Below are positions 1 to 7,797 of a stretch of DNA of 63,540 nucleotides, in pieces. Position numbers and translations under genes: made by a program. The stretch's first letter is position 1. Each line of letters starts with the position of its first letter. The DNA is from Calothrix membranacea FACHB-236. Lineage in GTDB: Bacteria; Cyanobacteriota; Cyanobacteriia; Cyanobacteriales; Nostocaceae. The notes beneath the pieces are model-generated. The model was given only the letters and a program-made list of their open reading frames with translations. It was not told where the DNA came from and made no database searches. The stretch lies in contig NZ_JACJPX010000049.1 in assembly GCF_014696315.1 (NCBI RefSeq), forward strand, positions 1-63,540. Reading direction: 5' to 3'.

Positions 1-309
1 TAGCTGTTACTGCTTAATCGGGCAATTTGATGTTGTATCAATTCCTTGATCCTAAATTTTCCTTATCCAAGTGATTTTTCCTCACTTGTGAGAAATCCGG
101 GATTACCAGTCCATTAACAGATTTAAAGCGATCTGATTCAGGCATCAAGCTTAACCTCTGTATCTCAAGCAACTATTTTTAGTGATTACTCTTTGCAAAA
201 GTGATCGCTCTCCTCACAGTCTGCACGGTAAGCGATCTGGTTTCAGGACTTGGTAAGCTGATTACATCTAGTGAATAGTTCTGTGACTGGTTAAGGAATT
301 TTCCAACCT
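1..309. other. Non-coding stretch at window edge
   Basis: No convincing reading frame is visible. The stretch lies downstream of the minus-strand NACHT gene and contains several GCGATC-type cores. Two short related segments that begin AGCGATCTG and carry TTCAGG occur near 127 and 232. I see no clear terminator or RNA gene. Confidence 0.5.
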
Positions 310-2712
310 TCAACTCTTTGATGCGTTAAGGGTAGACTGAGGCAACAGCAGTGTATCTTCAATCTGCTGCCGTACTTCTCGGCTGACGTAACACTCGCTG
401 TTGAGGCAATCAATTAATAGCAGATTTGCATCGTAATACCGATTCAACAAATTATTCTGAAATTTGCTAAACTGCCAGTCATGACTAATATTACGATGTT
501 TTATCATCACGGCTCTAAGTTTTGCAGCCCAAGTTTGACCATTTTTCTGCCACCAGTTCTTAAATGCTTGTTCATCATTCACCTCAGGTGGTTGTCCTTT
601 GAGATGTTGGAGTGATCGCCTTAATTCGACGGAGAGTTCGAGGTCGCAGTCAAGGTTGCGGATTCTTTCGAGGTAGTGTCTGAATTGCAAATCATCGTCG
701 AGGTCAATGTCGATGCTATTTTGGAGGGTGGTTTCAAGGTAAAAGTCGAGGTTAAGGTCAAGGCTACTTGTACCAATAGTTTTGAGGTTGCAGTTATAGG
801 CGATGGAAAAGGTGAGGAAACGCTGGGAGAAGTTCGTTAAGCCAAAGGTGAGGGGAAAGGCATCGTCACCGCCGAAAGCAAGGGTGCTGTCAAGGGCGAG
901 AGCAAGGGGGCTTTCAAAGATGTAGATGTTTCTATCAAAGGAATACATGGAGCCAACAGAGGCGCGGTTTGCAAGTCTGAAGTAGACAGATCGAACAGCA
1001 GTAGATTTATAAGGAGAGTCTACAGAACTAGATTTTTCTTCAACCCATCTAAGGAACTGCTGTAATTTTTCATCAGTTGCTACGAGGTCATCAATGCGAT
1101 GTTTCATCAACAGAAAAAAATCATCAGCATCGCCCAACATCCCCACACTCAACAAGAAAACTTCTCGCCAATGCTTGTCTGTGATATGACTATCTAGCTT
1201 TTGAAACACCTGCTGAGAATTACAATTTAAGGTTATTTGTTTAGCGGCGAAAAACTCATGAAACGTTAGATGCGAAAATGAATAAATTCTCCATGCCCGT
1301 TCTATCAGTAATCCATGCTGTGCCTCTATCGATTTTAATACTGCCTTACTTTCTAACAGTAATGCTTCTGTTTCGGTTTGGGCATCTGGTAAATTCTTAA
1401 TGTAATTACTTATGTATTCTTCTGCATCGGTTTCCTTGAAAAAGTAATTTCCTTTCTCAAAGGTTTCTAAGGCAATCTTGCTAAGTAGGTGTTGTTTATG
1501 TTTGAGCGAAAGTTTATGGTATACCTGATCGCGCTCAATCCTGCGTGTACCATCCCATTTTTTCAGTAATATATATACTCCTTCTTCGTAAAGATCAGAA
1601 CGACTAGAAGGAAAATCTGTCGAATCTTCAAACAGCAAGCATAGCAGTGTCAAGAGTAAGGGATTGGTACCTAGTTCTTTGATCGGCGGATTTTGTTCGA
1701 GCTTTTCAACAAACTGTTGGGCTTTCTTTGGGTCTTTAGTCTGGTACCATTTGGTCGCAAACTCAGCAATCTGTTTTTCATCAAAGTCAGACACTTCAAC
1801 TTCACTAAAATGTTCAAATTTATATTCATTGGCGGCAATCCGACAGGTGGTCACAAAATAGTTGCTATAGTACTGAGTAGTAAATCTTTCAATTTCTCTT
1901 ATAACTCTACCGTTGTCTACTTGCTTAACTTCATCTAGCCCATCAAGTAACACAATTGTTCGACCCTGACGCAACAGCGTTTTAATTATGTGCTGGTCTA
2001 AAATCTCGTTCTGAGCAAATTGGTCATTGATATATTGCAATAAACCAGGCTGATCAGGCTCTTCAGCAAAAGCTTTTAGCATGATGAAAATCGGGACATG
2101 ATCGCCTAAAAAGTTCCCTAAGTTACATTGAATTGCAATTCTTTTCAAAAAGGTTGTTTTGCCTGCCCCGGGCTTTCCTAAAATCATCAGCTTGGGGTAT
2201 CTTTCAACAGCTTCCAAGCCCGGCACTCGCTTTTCTACTACCTGACTCAGCCCAACGCGCTCGAAGTCTTCTGGTTTGCAATTTTTCAAAAGCTCAGCTA
2301 TTTCTAAGGGTCTGCGTCCTGTAATTTTCTCCAAAATATTGACATCGGTGTAAATGTCATTTAACCCAATTGGTTGAGTCATGTCCAAAACACGCATCCA
2401 TCCACATTGTTTTTGGATATATGGGCTCAGTTTTTCTCGTACCTCTTGCACCAAGGCATCAATGTTCGGGTTTTTGACTGCTTGTTCTTCGCCATCTTCC
2501 AGTTCTGCAATATCTCTCCACTCTAAGCCCAATTCAGTGCAGATCGTTTGGAAGAAACTCTTATCAATATTTTGTCCCTTGAAGAATTTACCGACAACCT
2601 GACGAGTACAACCTACTCCCCCTGCTAAGTATTGTTGTGCCCAACCTTTGAGCTTGTATGCTTTTTGCGCTTTTTCCAACCCAACTTTCGATGCCCTAAG
2701 AGATCGCGTCAT
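310..2712 (-). CDS. NACHT-domain NTPase with N-terminal HTH-like domain (NLR-like)
   Basis: This 800-residue protein is a STAND NTPase of the NACHT class, a family that includes bacterial anti-phage NLR-like proteins. Residues 1-70 form an HTH/XRE-like domain that is nearly the same as the N terminus of the pentapeptide protein at 3313. The NACHT module follows, with Walker A GKPGAGKTT at about 179-187 and Walker B LLDGLDEV at about 255-262. The C-terminal part is rich in Asp and Leu and ends in a Cys-containing segment (DCLNSECYVSREVRQQ), like the C-terminal cap seen in cyanobacterial NACHT proteins. The start MTRS aligns with MSRS of its paralogous N terminus, which supports the chosen ATG. 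It is divergent from the membrane protein at 2860. A defence or signalling role is inferred from the family; the ligand is unknown. Confidence 0.85.
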   Translation of the reverse strand: MTRSLRASKVGLEKAQKAYKLKGWAQQYLAGGVGCTRQVVGKFFKGQNIDKSFFQTICTELGLEWRDIAELEDGEEQAVKNPNIDALVQEVREKLSPYIQKQCGWMRVLDMTQPIGLNDIYTDVNILEKITGRRPLEIAELLKNCKPEDFERVGLSQVVEKRVPGLEAVERYPKLMILGKPGAGKTTFLKRIAIQCNLGNFLGDHVPIFIMLKAFAEEPDQPGLLQYINDQFAQNEILDQHIIKTLLRQGRTIVLLDGLDEVKQVDNGRVIREIERFTTQYYSNYFVTTCRIAANEYKFEHFSEVEVSDFDEKQIAEFATKWYQTKDPKKAQQFVEKLEQNPPIKELGTNPLLLTLLCLLFEDSTDFPSSRSDLYEEGVYILLKKWDGTRRIERDQVYHKLSLKHKQHLLSKIALETFEKGNYFFKETDAEEYISNYIKNLPDAQTETEALLLESKAVLKSIEAQHGLLIERAWRIYSFSHLTFHEFFAAKQITLNCNSQQVFQKLDSHITDKHWREVFLLSVGMLGDADDFFLLMKHRIDDLVATDEKLQQFLRWVEEKSSSVDSPYKSTAVRSVYFRLANRASVGSMYSFDRNIYIFESPLALALDSTLAFGGDDAFPLTFGLTNFSQRFLTFSIAYNCNLKTIGTSSLDLNLDFYLETTLQNSIDIDLDDDLQFRHYLERIRNLDCDLELSVELRRSLQHLKGQPPEVNDEQAFKNWWQKNGQTWAAKLRAVMIKHRNISHDWQFSKFQNNLLNRYYDANLLLIDCLNSECYVSREVRQQIEDTLLLPQSTLNASKS

Positions 2713-2785
2713 AGCTGTGAGTGCAACTTTGACATAAGTATTACATAACTCTAACAGCCTTTTCTAACCAAGAGTAAGTTGAAAA

Positions 2786-2850
2786 CTCGTACTTTAAAAG
2801 AAGAAGAAAAAACCTGGATTTTACCCAGGTATGAACATCGAAAGTACGAG
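2786..2850 (+). promoter_or_regulatory. Leader stem-loop that would cover the ribosome-binding site
   Basis: CTCGTACTTT (2786-2795) is exactly complementary to AAAGTACGAG (2841-2850). A smaller hairpin, ACCTGG/CCAGGT (2812-2817, 2825-2830), is nested inside. The right arm of the outer stem runs into the GAGG (2848-2851) that is the only visible Shine-Dalgarno sequence for the ATG at 2860. The structure would therefore hide the ribosome-binding site when folded. The complementarity is seen directly; a regulatory role is inferred. Confidence 0.5.
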
Positions 2851-2859
2851 GCAACAACC

Positions 2860-3204
2860 ATGAAATTTGATAGTCAACCCCGCAATTTCAATCTTAATTC
2901 AACTTCGACTGAAGTACTGTTAAAGCAAGCAGCAAAGAATTTACCCACCTCCAACGAACAGCAGTTTTCTACACTGCTAAAGCAGTTGATGAGCGCAGTG
3001 AGTAAAGACAGCAGCAATAATGTTGCGATTGTGGCGATCACTGCCATGTTTTTCGCTTTGGCGATGATGCTGTTAAAACCAGCAACACCTGTGCCTGTAG
3101 TTAATCCCCCAGTGATTAACGTACACAGCAACCCCACAACTACAGTCACCACCGAGCAACAGCAAAACCAACGCATTGATGATGGCACCGATCGCGGGTC
3201 GTAG
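2860..3204 (+). CDS. Small single-span membrane protein
   Basis: This is a predicted 114-residue protein. I chose the ATG at 2860 over an upstream in-frame TTG at 2779 because GAGG lies 8 nt before it and because the extra upstream codons overlap a leader stem-loop. A polar N-terminal half is followed by one hydrophobic segment (VAIVAITAMFFALAMMLL) and then a Pro/Thr/Gln-rich tail. I recognise no family. It sits between the NACHT gene and the pentapeptide-repeat gene and is closed off by a perfect terminator palindrome. It may be a membrane partner of one of those proteins, but that is only a guess from position. Confidence 0.6.
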   Translation: MKFDSQPRNFNLNSTSTEVLLKQAAKNLPTSNEQQFSTLLKQLMSAVSKDSSNNVAIVAITAMFFALAMMLLKPATPVPVVNPPVINVHSNPTTTVTTEQQQNQRIDDGTDRGS

Positions 3205-3212
3205 TTGAAGAA

Positions 3213-3262
3213 GGGATCGCCTAAGCTTGTAAAATTTTACAAGCTTAGGCGATCCCTTTTTT
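3213..3262 (+). terminator. Perfect 22-bp-arm palindrome with T run
   Basis: Positions 3213-3256 form an uninterrupted palindrome with 22-nt arms and no unpaired centre other than the turn itself. The sequence runs GGGATCGCCTAAG... on the left and ...CTTAGGCGATCCC on the right. Six T follow at 3257-3262. It lies 8 nt after the stop of the membrane-protein gene and before the pentapeptide gene. Its position fits a strong intrinsic terminator. The embedded GGCGATC core suggests HIP1 origin. Confidence 0.85.
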
Positions 3263-3312
3263 CTTGTTATGGACTTGTGTAAAACTAATGTCATAGTTGT
3301 GGCAGGTTGACG

Positions 3313-4428
3313 ATGAGTAGATCGTGCCGAGCATCGAAAGTTGGATTGGAAAAAGCGCAAAAAGCATTTAAAATTAGAGGATGGTCACAGGAATACCTTG
3401 CAGGGGTCATTGGACGTAAACGCCAAACAATCATCAACTTCTTTGCCAGAAGAAAAGTTGATAAGAGTGTCTTCCAAGCGATTTGCACTGAATTGGACTT
3501 GGAATGGGGTGAGATTGCCGATCTGGAGTCAGAACAACTCAGCAGGTCTGATGAAGATGAAATCATTCAAGAGTCGAGCGGTACTACACAAATGTTAACT
3601 GATAAAAAAAGTTATGCATTTGCTATTGCTGGTACTGTCTCTCCAGAGAACATATCAAAACTCAAAGCGATCGCTGCTCTTTTAAAAGAATTAGCTCAAG
3701 ATGCTTCTATAAAAATTGTTGACATTGAGCGTGGTAGCATCAAACTGATTTTGGAAGGTTCCAAAGAAGGACTTGAGCGACTAGAAAATTTATTCAGATC
3801 GGGACAACTAGAAGATGTATTAGGCGTTTCCGTAGAAGATGTTGAGTTTGTAACTTCTCCAGACTCCAATCCCAGTAAGAAACGACTGGCATTTACTATT
3901 GCTGGTGATGTTGCTGAAAGTGAAATTGCAATATTAAAAGCTGCGCTTATTGAAACTTCAGATGATGCAGTTGAACAATCTGAAAGGCAAAACCCAATTT
4001 CTCGTAGTAAACCAATTAGTCGTATCTACCCGACTGGTAACTACGTAAACCGTTCCAAACCGAAAGGTTTGCATTTAATGAATCGCTACCTGAGGGATCG
4101 CAACCAGGGCTTTTCCAACCTGAGGCGTGTTAACTTAGAGGGTGCTAACTTAAAGGGTGCTAACCTAGAGGGTGCTAACCTGAGGGGTCGCAACCTGAGC
4201 TTTGCCAACCTGAGGGGTGCTAACCTAAGAGGTGCCAACCTGAGCTTTGCCAACCTGAGGGGTGCTAACCTGAGAGGTGCCAACCTGAGGGGTGCTAACC
4301 TGAGGGGTGCTAATGTTTCGGGTGCCTTATTTGGTCGCAATTTTGGACTTACAGAAGACGTGAAGCTTGACTTAGTGCGACGAGGTGCAATTTTTGGCGA
4401 TCAACCTCCAGTTCCCAGCCCAAGATAA
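3313..4428 (+). CDS. HTH-like domain / pentapeptide-repeat protein
   Basis: This is a predicted 371-residue protein from the ATG at 3313, which has AGG six nt upstream. The in-frame TTG at 3307 is less likely because MSRS aligns with the NACHT start. Residues 1-70 are an HTH-like domain paralogous to that of the NACHT protein. Residues about 95-185 form an alpha/beta segment containing ERGSIKLILEGS. The opening of that segment (AFxIAGxV...LKA) recurs at about 195-220, so it appears partly duplicated. From about residue 258 there are some 15 pentapeptide repeats of the A(N/D)LRG type, which fold as a right-handed beta helix. The same receptor-like N terminus on two different bodies suggests one sensing module coupled to different outputs (inference). 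Confidence 0.8.
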   Translation: MSRSCRASKVGLEKAQKAFKIRGWSQEYLAGVIGRKRQTIINFFARRKVDKSVFQAICTELDLEWGEIADLESEQLSRSDEDEIIQESSGTTQMLTDKKSYAFAIAGTVSPENISKLKAIAALLKELAQDASIKIVDIERGSIKLILEGSKEGLERLENLFRSGQLEDVLGVSVEDVEFVTSPDSNPSKKRLAFTIAGDVAESEIAILKAALIETSDDAVEQSERQNPISRSKPISRIYPTGNYVNRSKPKGLHLMNRYLRDRNQGFSNLRRVNLEGANLKGANLEGANLRGRNLSFANLRGANLRGANLSFANLRGANLRGANLRGANLRGANVSGALFGRNFGLTEDVKLDLVRRGAIFGDQPPVPSPR

Positions 4429-4572
4429 AGCGATGCTCATCCTTGTAAAATTTTTCAAACTTTACACCCCCGCCGCCCGTTGTGTTTTACCGAGTTACTC
4501 CGCAGTATCGTCAACGGGATTGGGGTAGAAACATGAATGCTGCGTGGGGCACTAACTACAGCCGCCATCGAT

Positions 4573-4755
4573 TCAACTAGCCTTGTCAAGTCTCTGCACA
4601 ACTTCCTGATTAGCAATCTTCAAAACCTGACCGAAAGCAGAAACGCGAACGCTCATCAATGGATTAACTTTACCTGTGCTGGCTGTAATCTTGTCCAAAT
4701 CTTGCACTGTGTTAATGCAAAACTTCGCACTTAGTACAGCAACCGCCTGTCTCAC
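4573..4755 (-). CDS. Small hypothetical protein, coupled to upstream ORF
   Basis: This is a 60-codon frame starting MRQAVAVLSAKFC. Its ATG overlaps the stop of the 120-residue gene upstream in an ATGA arrangement (4752-4755), which is typical of translational coupling. No family is recognised, and it has no signal peptide or membrane span. It could also be the displaced C-terminal end of the upstream protein after a frameshift. Confidence is low because of its size. Confidence 0.35.
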   Translation of the reverse strand: MRQAVAVLSAKFCINTVQDLDKITASTGKVNPLMSVRVSAFGQVLKIANQEVVQRLDKAS

Positions 4756-5114
4756 TCGTTCTCAATTTCCAGTTGATATAACCTCAAAGATGGATGTTCA
4801 CTCATCAATCGCCAGTAACAGTGCTCTGGAGCTACCGAAAACTTCTCACCACACCGATACAGAAATACTGGCTCATCCCTTAATAAACCTGTTAGTGCCA
4901 CATCTGCCCAATCTTGCTCTGAATCCCATATTAGATGAGATCTGCCAAAGTATTCGGCATTCAATAAACTTGCAAATAGCCATTCCATAATTTGCTGAAT
5001 TTGCATCGGATCTAGATTGCAGTCGTTCTGACCATAACTCTCAATTTTTGGTTGAGTAGATTTTGGCTTTAGAAAAGCTAACAGCAAAGATGGAATTTTA
5101 AGTAGTTGCTTCAT
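4752..5114 (-). CDS. Hypothetical protein, 120 aa
   Basis: The predicted protein starts MKQLLKIPSLLLAFLKPK and has a middle part rich in Trp and acidic residues (WLFASLL, WDSEQDWADVAL). I recognise no domain. The residue composition and clean start support a real gene. It overlaps the next minus-strand frame by 4 nt, so the two probably form one operon. It lies divergent from the DUF559-like nuclease in the accessory island; no function can be assigned. Confidence 0.5.
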   Translation of the reverse strand: MKQLLKIPSLLLAFLKPKSTQPKIESYGQNDCNLDPMQIQQIMEWLFASLLNAEYFGRSHLIWDSEQDWADVALTGLLRDEPVFLYRCGEKFSVAPEHCYWRLMSEHPSLRLYQLEIENE

Positions 5115-5256
5115 TTCTCTAAAACCTAATATAGGACTAACTAATTATTGGCAGTCATCCCATAGCTGTCGCCTTTGAGCTATGTAGCAAGTGTTGCTTT
5201 TAAGGAAATTTAGGGAATTATACAAATATAAACCAGTAAATAAAAAAATATAGAAA

Positions 5257-6042
5257 ATGGTATTCCAAGGGGTAGAGCATAAAGTTAAGGGTGGTTCTAT
5301 CGTTTCTATAGGTGGGAAACTTCCTTATTATTTAGAAGTTCAGACAAGTAAGTTATTAGATCTACTTGTTATACTCTCTCGCCAAAATAACAGTCAAGAA
5401 AAAACCTTGAGAGACAAAATTAATAGATATTTATACTCAAAAACCACCCCTGGATTTTACTTAGAGTTTAATGAACACTTGCATCTTGCTTATGCAGATC
5501 AGCGCAATGGTCATGGTACTCAACATTGGTGGCGATTATTTTTTGATAGTCATTACAAGCAGAAGGTAGAAGAGATAACACGCGGAACGTCTTTAGCTGT
5601 TCCTGGGAAAGATGTACCACATTCCAGCGATGCTGACCCAGGACATGAATATGTTGGTACTCATTCTCATCCCCAATGGGAATGGGGTGGAATGTACTTT
5701 CGCTCAAAAGCTGAAATTAAAGTTGCAGAGGAATTAGATAAGTACGAGGTATTATTCTTTGCTAATTCTCGTGGACGAATTGGCAAACAAGGTTCTCCTG
5801 TATCTGATGCAAGTGGTTGGCTAACTGGTCGAGTTGAAACTGATTTCTTAGTGTTTTATAAACGTAAGTGCATGATACTGGAAGTAGACGGTCAACATCA
5901 TCAAGAATCTCTGCAAATCACTAGAGATTATGTGCGAGATAGAGTCTTCCTACGAGAAGGTATAGCTACAGTCAGGTTTGCTGCTAAAGAATGTTTTGAG
6001 CAGACAGCAGATGTTATAGTTGAATTTTTAAATATGTTTTAA
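5257..6042 (+). CDS. DUF559-like PD-(D/E)XK endonuclease
   Basis: This 261-residue protein has a C-terminal Vsr/DUF559-like nuclease fold. FRSKAEIKVAEELD supplies the helix Glu, and VETDFLVFYKRKCMILEVDG carries the D...ExD active-site pattern, followed by QHH. The N-terminal 150 residues are not recognised; they contain a His-rich stretch (HSSDADPGHEYVGTHSHPQ) that may bind metal. Family knowledge points to DNA cleavage, often in restriction or repair. No methyltransferase lies beside it. It sits alone between divergent and convergent genes, within the defence-like island. Confidence 0.65.
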   Translation: MVFQGVEHKVKGGSIVSIGGKLPYYLEVQTSKLLDLLVILSRQNNSQEKTLRDKINRYLYSKTTPGFYLEFNEHLHLAYADQRNGHGTQHWWRLFFDSHYKQKVEEITRGTSLAVPGKDVPHSSDADPGHEYVGTHSHPQWEWGGMYFRSKAEIKVAEELDKYEVLFFANSRGRIGKQGSPVSDASGWLTGRVETDFLVFYKRKCMILEVDGQHHQESLQITRDYVRDRVFLREGIATVRFAAKECFEQTADVIVEFLNMF

Positions 6043-6132
6043 ATAACATTTAGTTACAGCTAATTTTAGCTAAAGCTTAATCGTCTTCATTATCAGTAGT
6101 TTTAACAGTTCCAATAATTGCAGATAAGATTC

Positions 6133-6534
6133 TCATTCCCAAAATAAGCAACTTGCTCCATATTGATTTTTCAATTGGGTTTTAAGCTTGTCATACCCAC
6201 CATAATAATTTGTATGAGCAACTGTTGCTCTAACATACAGACATTTATTATTTTTGTATTTTAAAATAACTAATGCACCAACTGGAGTATCTAACTGCTC
6301 TGCTCTTTCAATAGTTCTTGTGTCGTTTGTGGCGTTTGTAGATGAGCTAGAATTATCTTGAGTTTCAGAATCTGACTTAGCGAGGTTATCTTTTAACCAA
6401 GCTTGCATACTGTGCCACCATACTGGTTGTGGATCACGACTATCTATATACGCTGCTGCAACAGTAATAGCCAACAAAGTTAAGATAAAAATATTCTTAA
6501 ATGCCTGCAAGGTTTTCTCCTCTGAAAATCTCAT
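6133..6534 (-). CDS. Membrane-anchored hypothetical protein
   Basis: From the ATG at 6534 the protein is about 133 residues, starting MRFSEEKTLQAF. A TTG 51 nt further upstream is in frame but less likely. A hydrophobic segment (IFILTLLAITVAAAYI) near the N terminus is followed by a Ser/Asn/Thr-rich linker. A small C-terminal domain has several Tyr and Cys (KCLYVRATVAHTNYYGGYD). No family is recognised. It is probably an inner-membrane-anchored protein with an extracytoplasmic domain. Confidence 0.5.
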   Translation of the reverse strand: MRFSEEKTLQAFKNIFILTLLAITVAAAYIDSRDPQPVWWHSMQAWLKDNLAKSDSETQDNSSSSTNATNDTRTIERAEQLDTPVGALVILKYKNNKCLYVRATVAHTNYYGGYDKLKTQLKNQYGASCLFWE

Positions 6535-6725
6535 GTAGCTATGTCTAAGACATGGCTTGTAACCCTTGGTTATTAGTATTCCCAAAAAAGAAATACAATA
6601 TACACAGGAAGAGATAATTTATCCTATTCAGAGATTTACTTAGTTATTAAAAATCAATATTATTTCTTGCTAAAAAACTAACAATAAGGTAAGTAACAAA
6701 CTTTTTGTTAGCTCTAACATTCTGC

Positions 6726-7367
6726 TCACATTTTATCTTGAGGGTTAAAATAAAATGAAATACCTATATGTCTGACTCTAAAAGGTTCACCTGATCTGTC
6801 ATGTGTATGAGTTGAAAAAAAGGCTAGACTTCTATTTGGGCAATCTGTTGATATATAATTTTTTAAATTTTGATTAAACAAATGGTTTTTCCATCTATCC
6901 ATAATAGACTTTGCATTTGCTTGGCGGATATAAATTAATAAACCGCCATCTTTTTGATTAGAGTCACCAATTGAATATCTAGTATTAAGCTGTTGAAATC
7001 CTCTCCATAAATATGGATAACTACGGTGAATTTTTGCCTCGCCAATCCATAAATAGCTGTTTTTTCTAACCACTAAATCAGCATGACCTCCTATTTTTTC
7101 TTCATGGGACGCATCATAGCCTAGCATAACTAAATGATTTTTTATATCTAGTGTTATTTTATCTTCTTCATCTGTTTGATAGAATTCAGGATTTTGTTCT
7201 TTTAAAGAAATTATTTTATCAATAGTTGTATAAAGTTCATCAATAAATTCATCATAAGTATTTACTAAAAGCCTTGATACAAAACCTCCAAGACCTGGAA
7301 CATGGGGCTCAAAATTTTTTAAATCTCTTAAACTTAAATTTTCTAATGTAATATCGTTATTTGGCAT
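6726..7367 (-). CDS. PD-(D/E)XK nuclease-fold protein, third gene of AT-rich cassette
   Basis: This is a 213-residue protein. The core GGHADLVVRKNSYLWIGEAK matches the D-x(n)-ExK active site of PD-(D/E)XK nucleases, and a Tyr/Trp-rich segment with GFQQL follows, as in restriction-like enzymes. The N-terminal half is helical. It starts at an ATG 10 nt after the stop of the 139-residue gene upstream, so it is the distal gene of a compact operon. The DNA is much richer in A+T than the housekeeping genes, which suggests horizontal gain. An effector nuclease of a defence system is the most economical reading, but this is inferred. Confidence 0.65.
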   Translation of the reverse strand: MPNNDITLENLSLRDLKNFEPHVPGLGGFVSRLLVNTYDEFIDELYTTIDKIISLKEQNPEFYQTDEEDKITLDIKNHLVMLGYDASHEEKIGGHADLVVRKNSYLWIGEAKIHRSYPYLWRGFQQLNTRYSIGDSNQKDGGLLIYIRQANAKSIMDRWKNHLFNQNLKNYISTDCPNRSLAFFSTHTHDRSGEPFRVRHIGISFYFNPQDKM

Positions 7368-7377
7368 ATTGGTTTAA

Positions 7378-7797
7378 TCAAATTACTGCTTCGTAGAGCT
7401 TTTTAATTAAAGAACTTGGTACAAAATACATAAAAACTTTTTCTTCAAAATCATCAACTATATCTCCTGTCTCAGGATGAACAAGTTCGCCTGTTTTTTT
7501 AGCATCAATTACATCACTATTTGATAATTTAAAAAACACTTCATCTTCAAGAAGTTCAAAATTAATGTCCAATAATTTAGTACGATCACCACATAAGTAT
7601 TGAACAGATTTTAATAGATCAATATTTGTATATTTATTGCCTATAACCATTTTTAAGCTACCAAATGTAATATGATATTGTTTATCTATAGGCAATTGAG
7701 TTAAATAATCTAATAATTTAACGCAAATTTCTGATTGTAGGCTATCACCCCAATCTTCATAAATTTGTTTTATAATTAACTCTTTGCTAATTTTCAT
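7378..7797 (-). CDS. Hypothetical protein, middle gene of AT-rich cassette
   Basis: This 139-residue protein starts MKISKELIIKQIYEDWG. The segment ITFGSLKMVIGNKYTNIDLLKSVQYL looks like a winged-helix arrangement, and an acidic stretch (ETGDIVDDFEEKVFMYF) follows, but I cannot name the family. It overlaps the last 11 nt of the upstream interrupted gene and lies 10 nt before the nuclease gene. These spacings indicate one transcriptional and probably functional unit. Confidence 0.6.
   Translation of the reverse strand: MKISKELIIKQIYEDWGDSLQSEICVKLLDYLTQLPIDKQYHITFGSLKMVIGNKYTNIDLLKSVQYLCGDRTKLLDINFELLEDEVFFKLSNSDVIDAKKTGELVHPETGDIVDDFEEKVFMYFVPSSLIKKLYEAVI

Noticed and set aside
4086-4340. 84-aa minus-strand frame made of PLRLA-type repeats
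   Set aside because: It is the antisense shadow of the pentapeptide-repeat DNA; the 15-nt periodicity alone creates the open frame.
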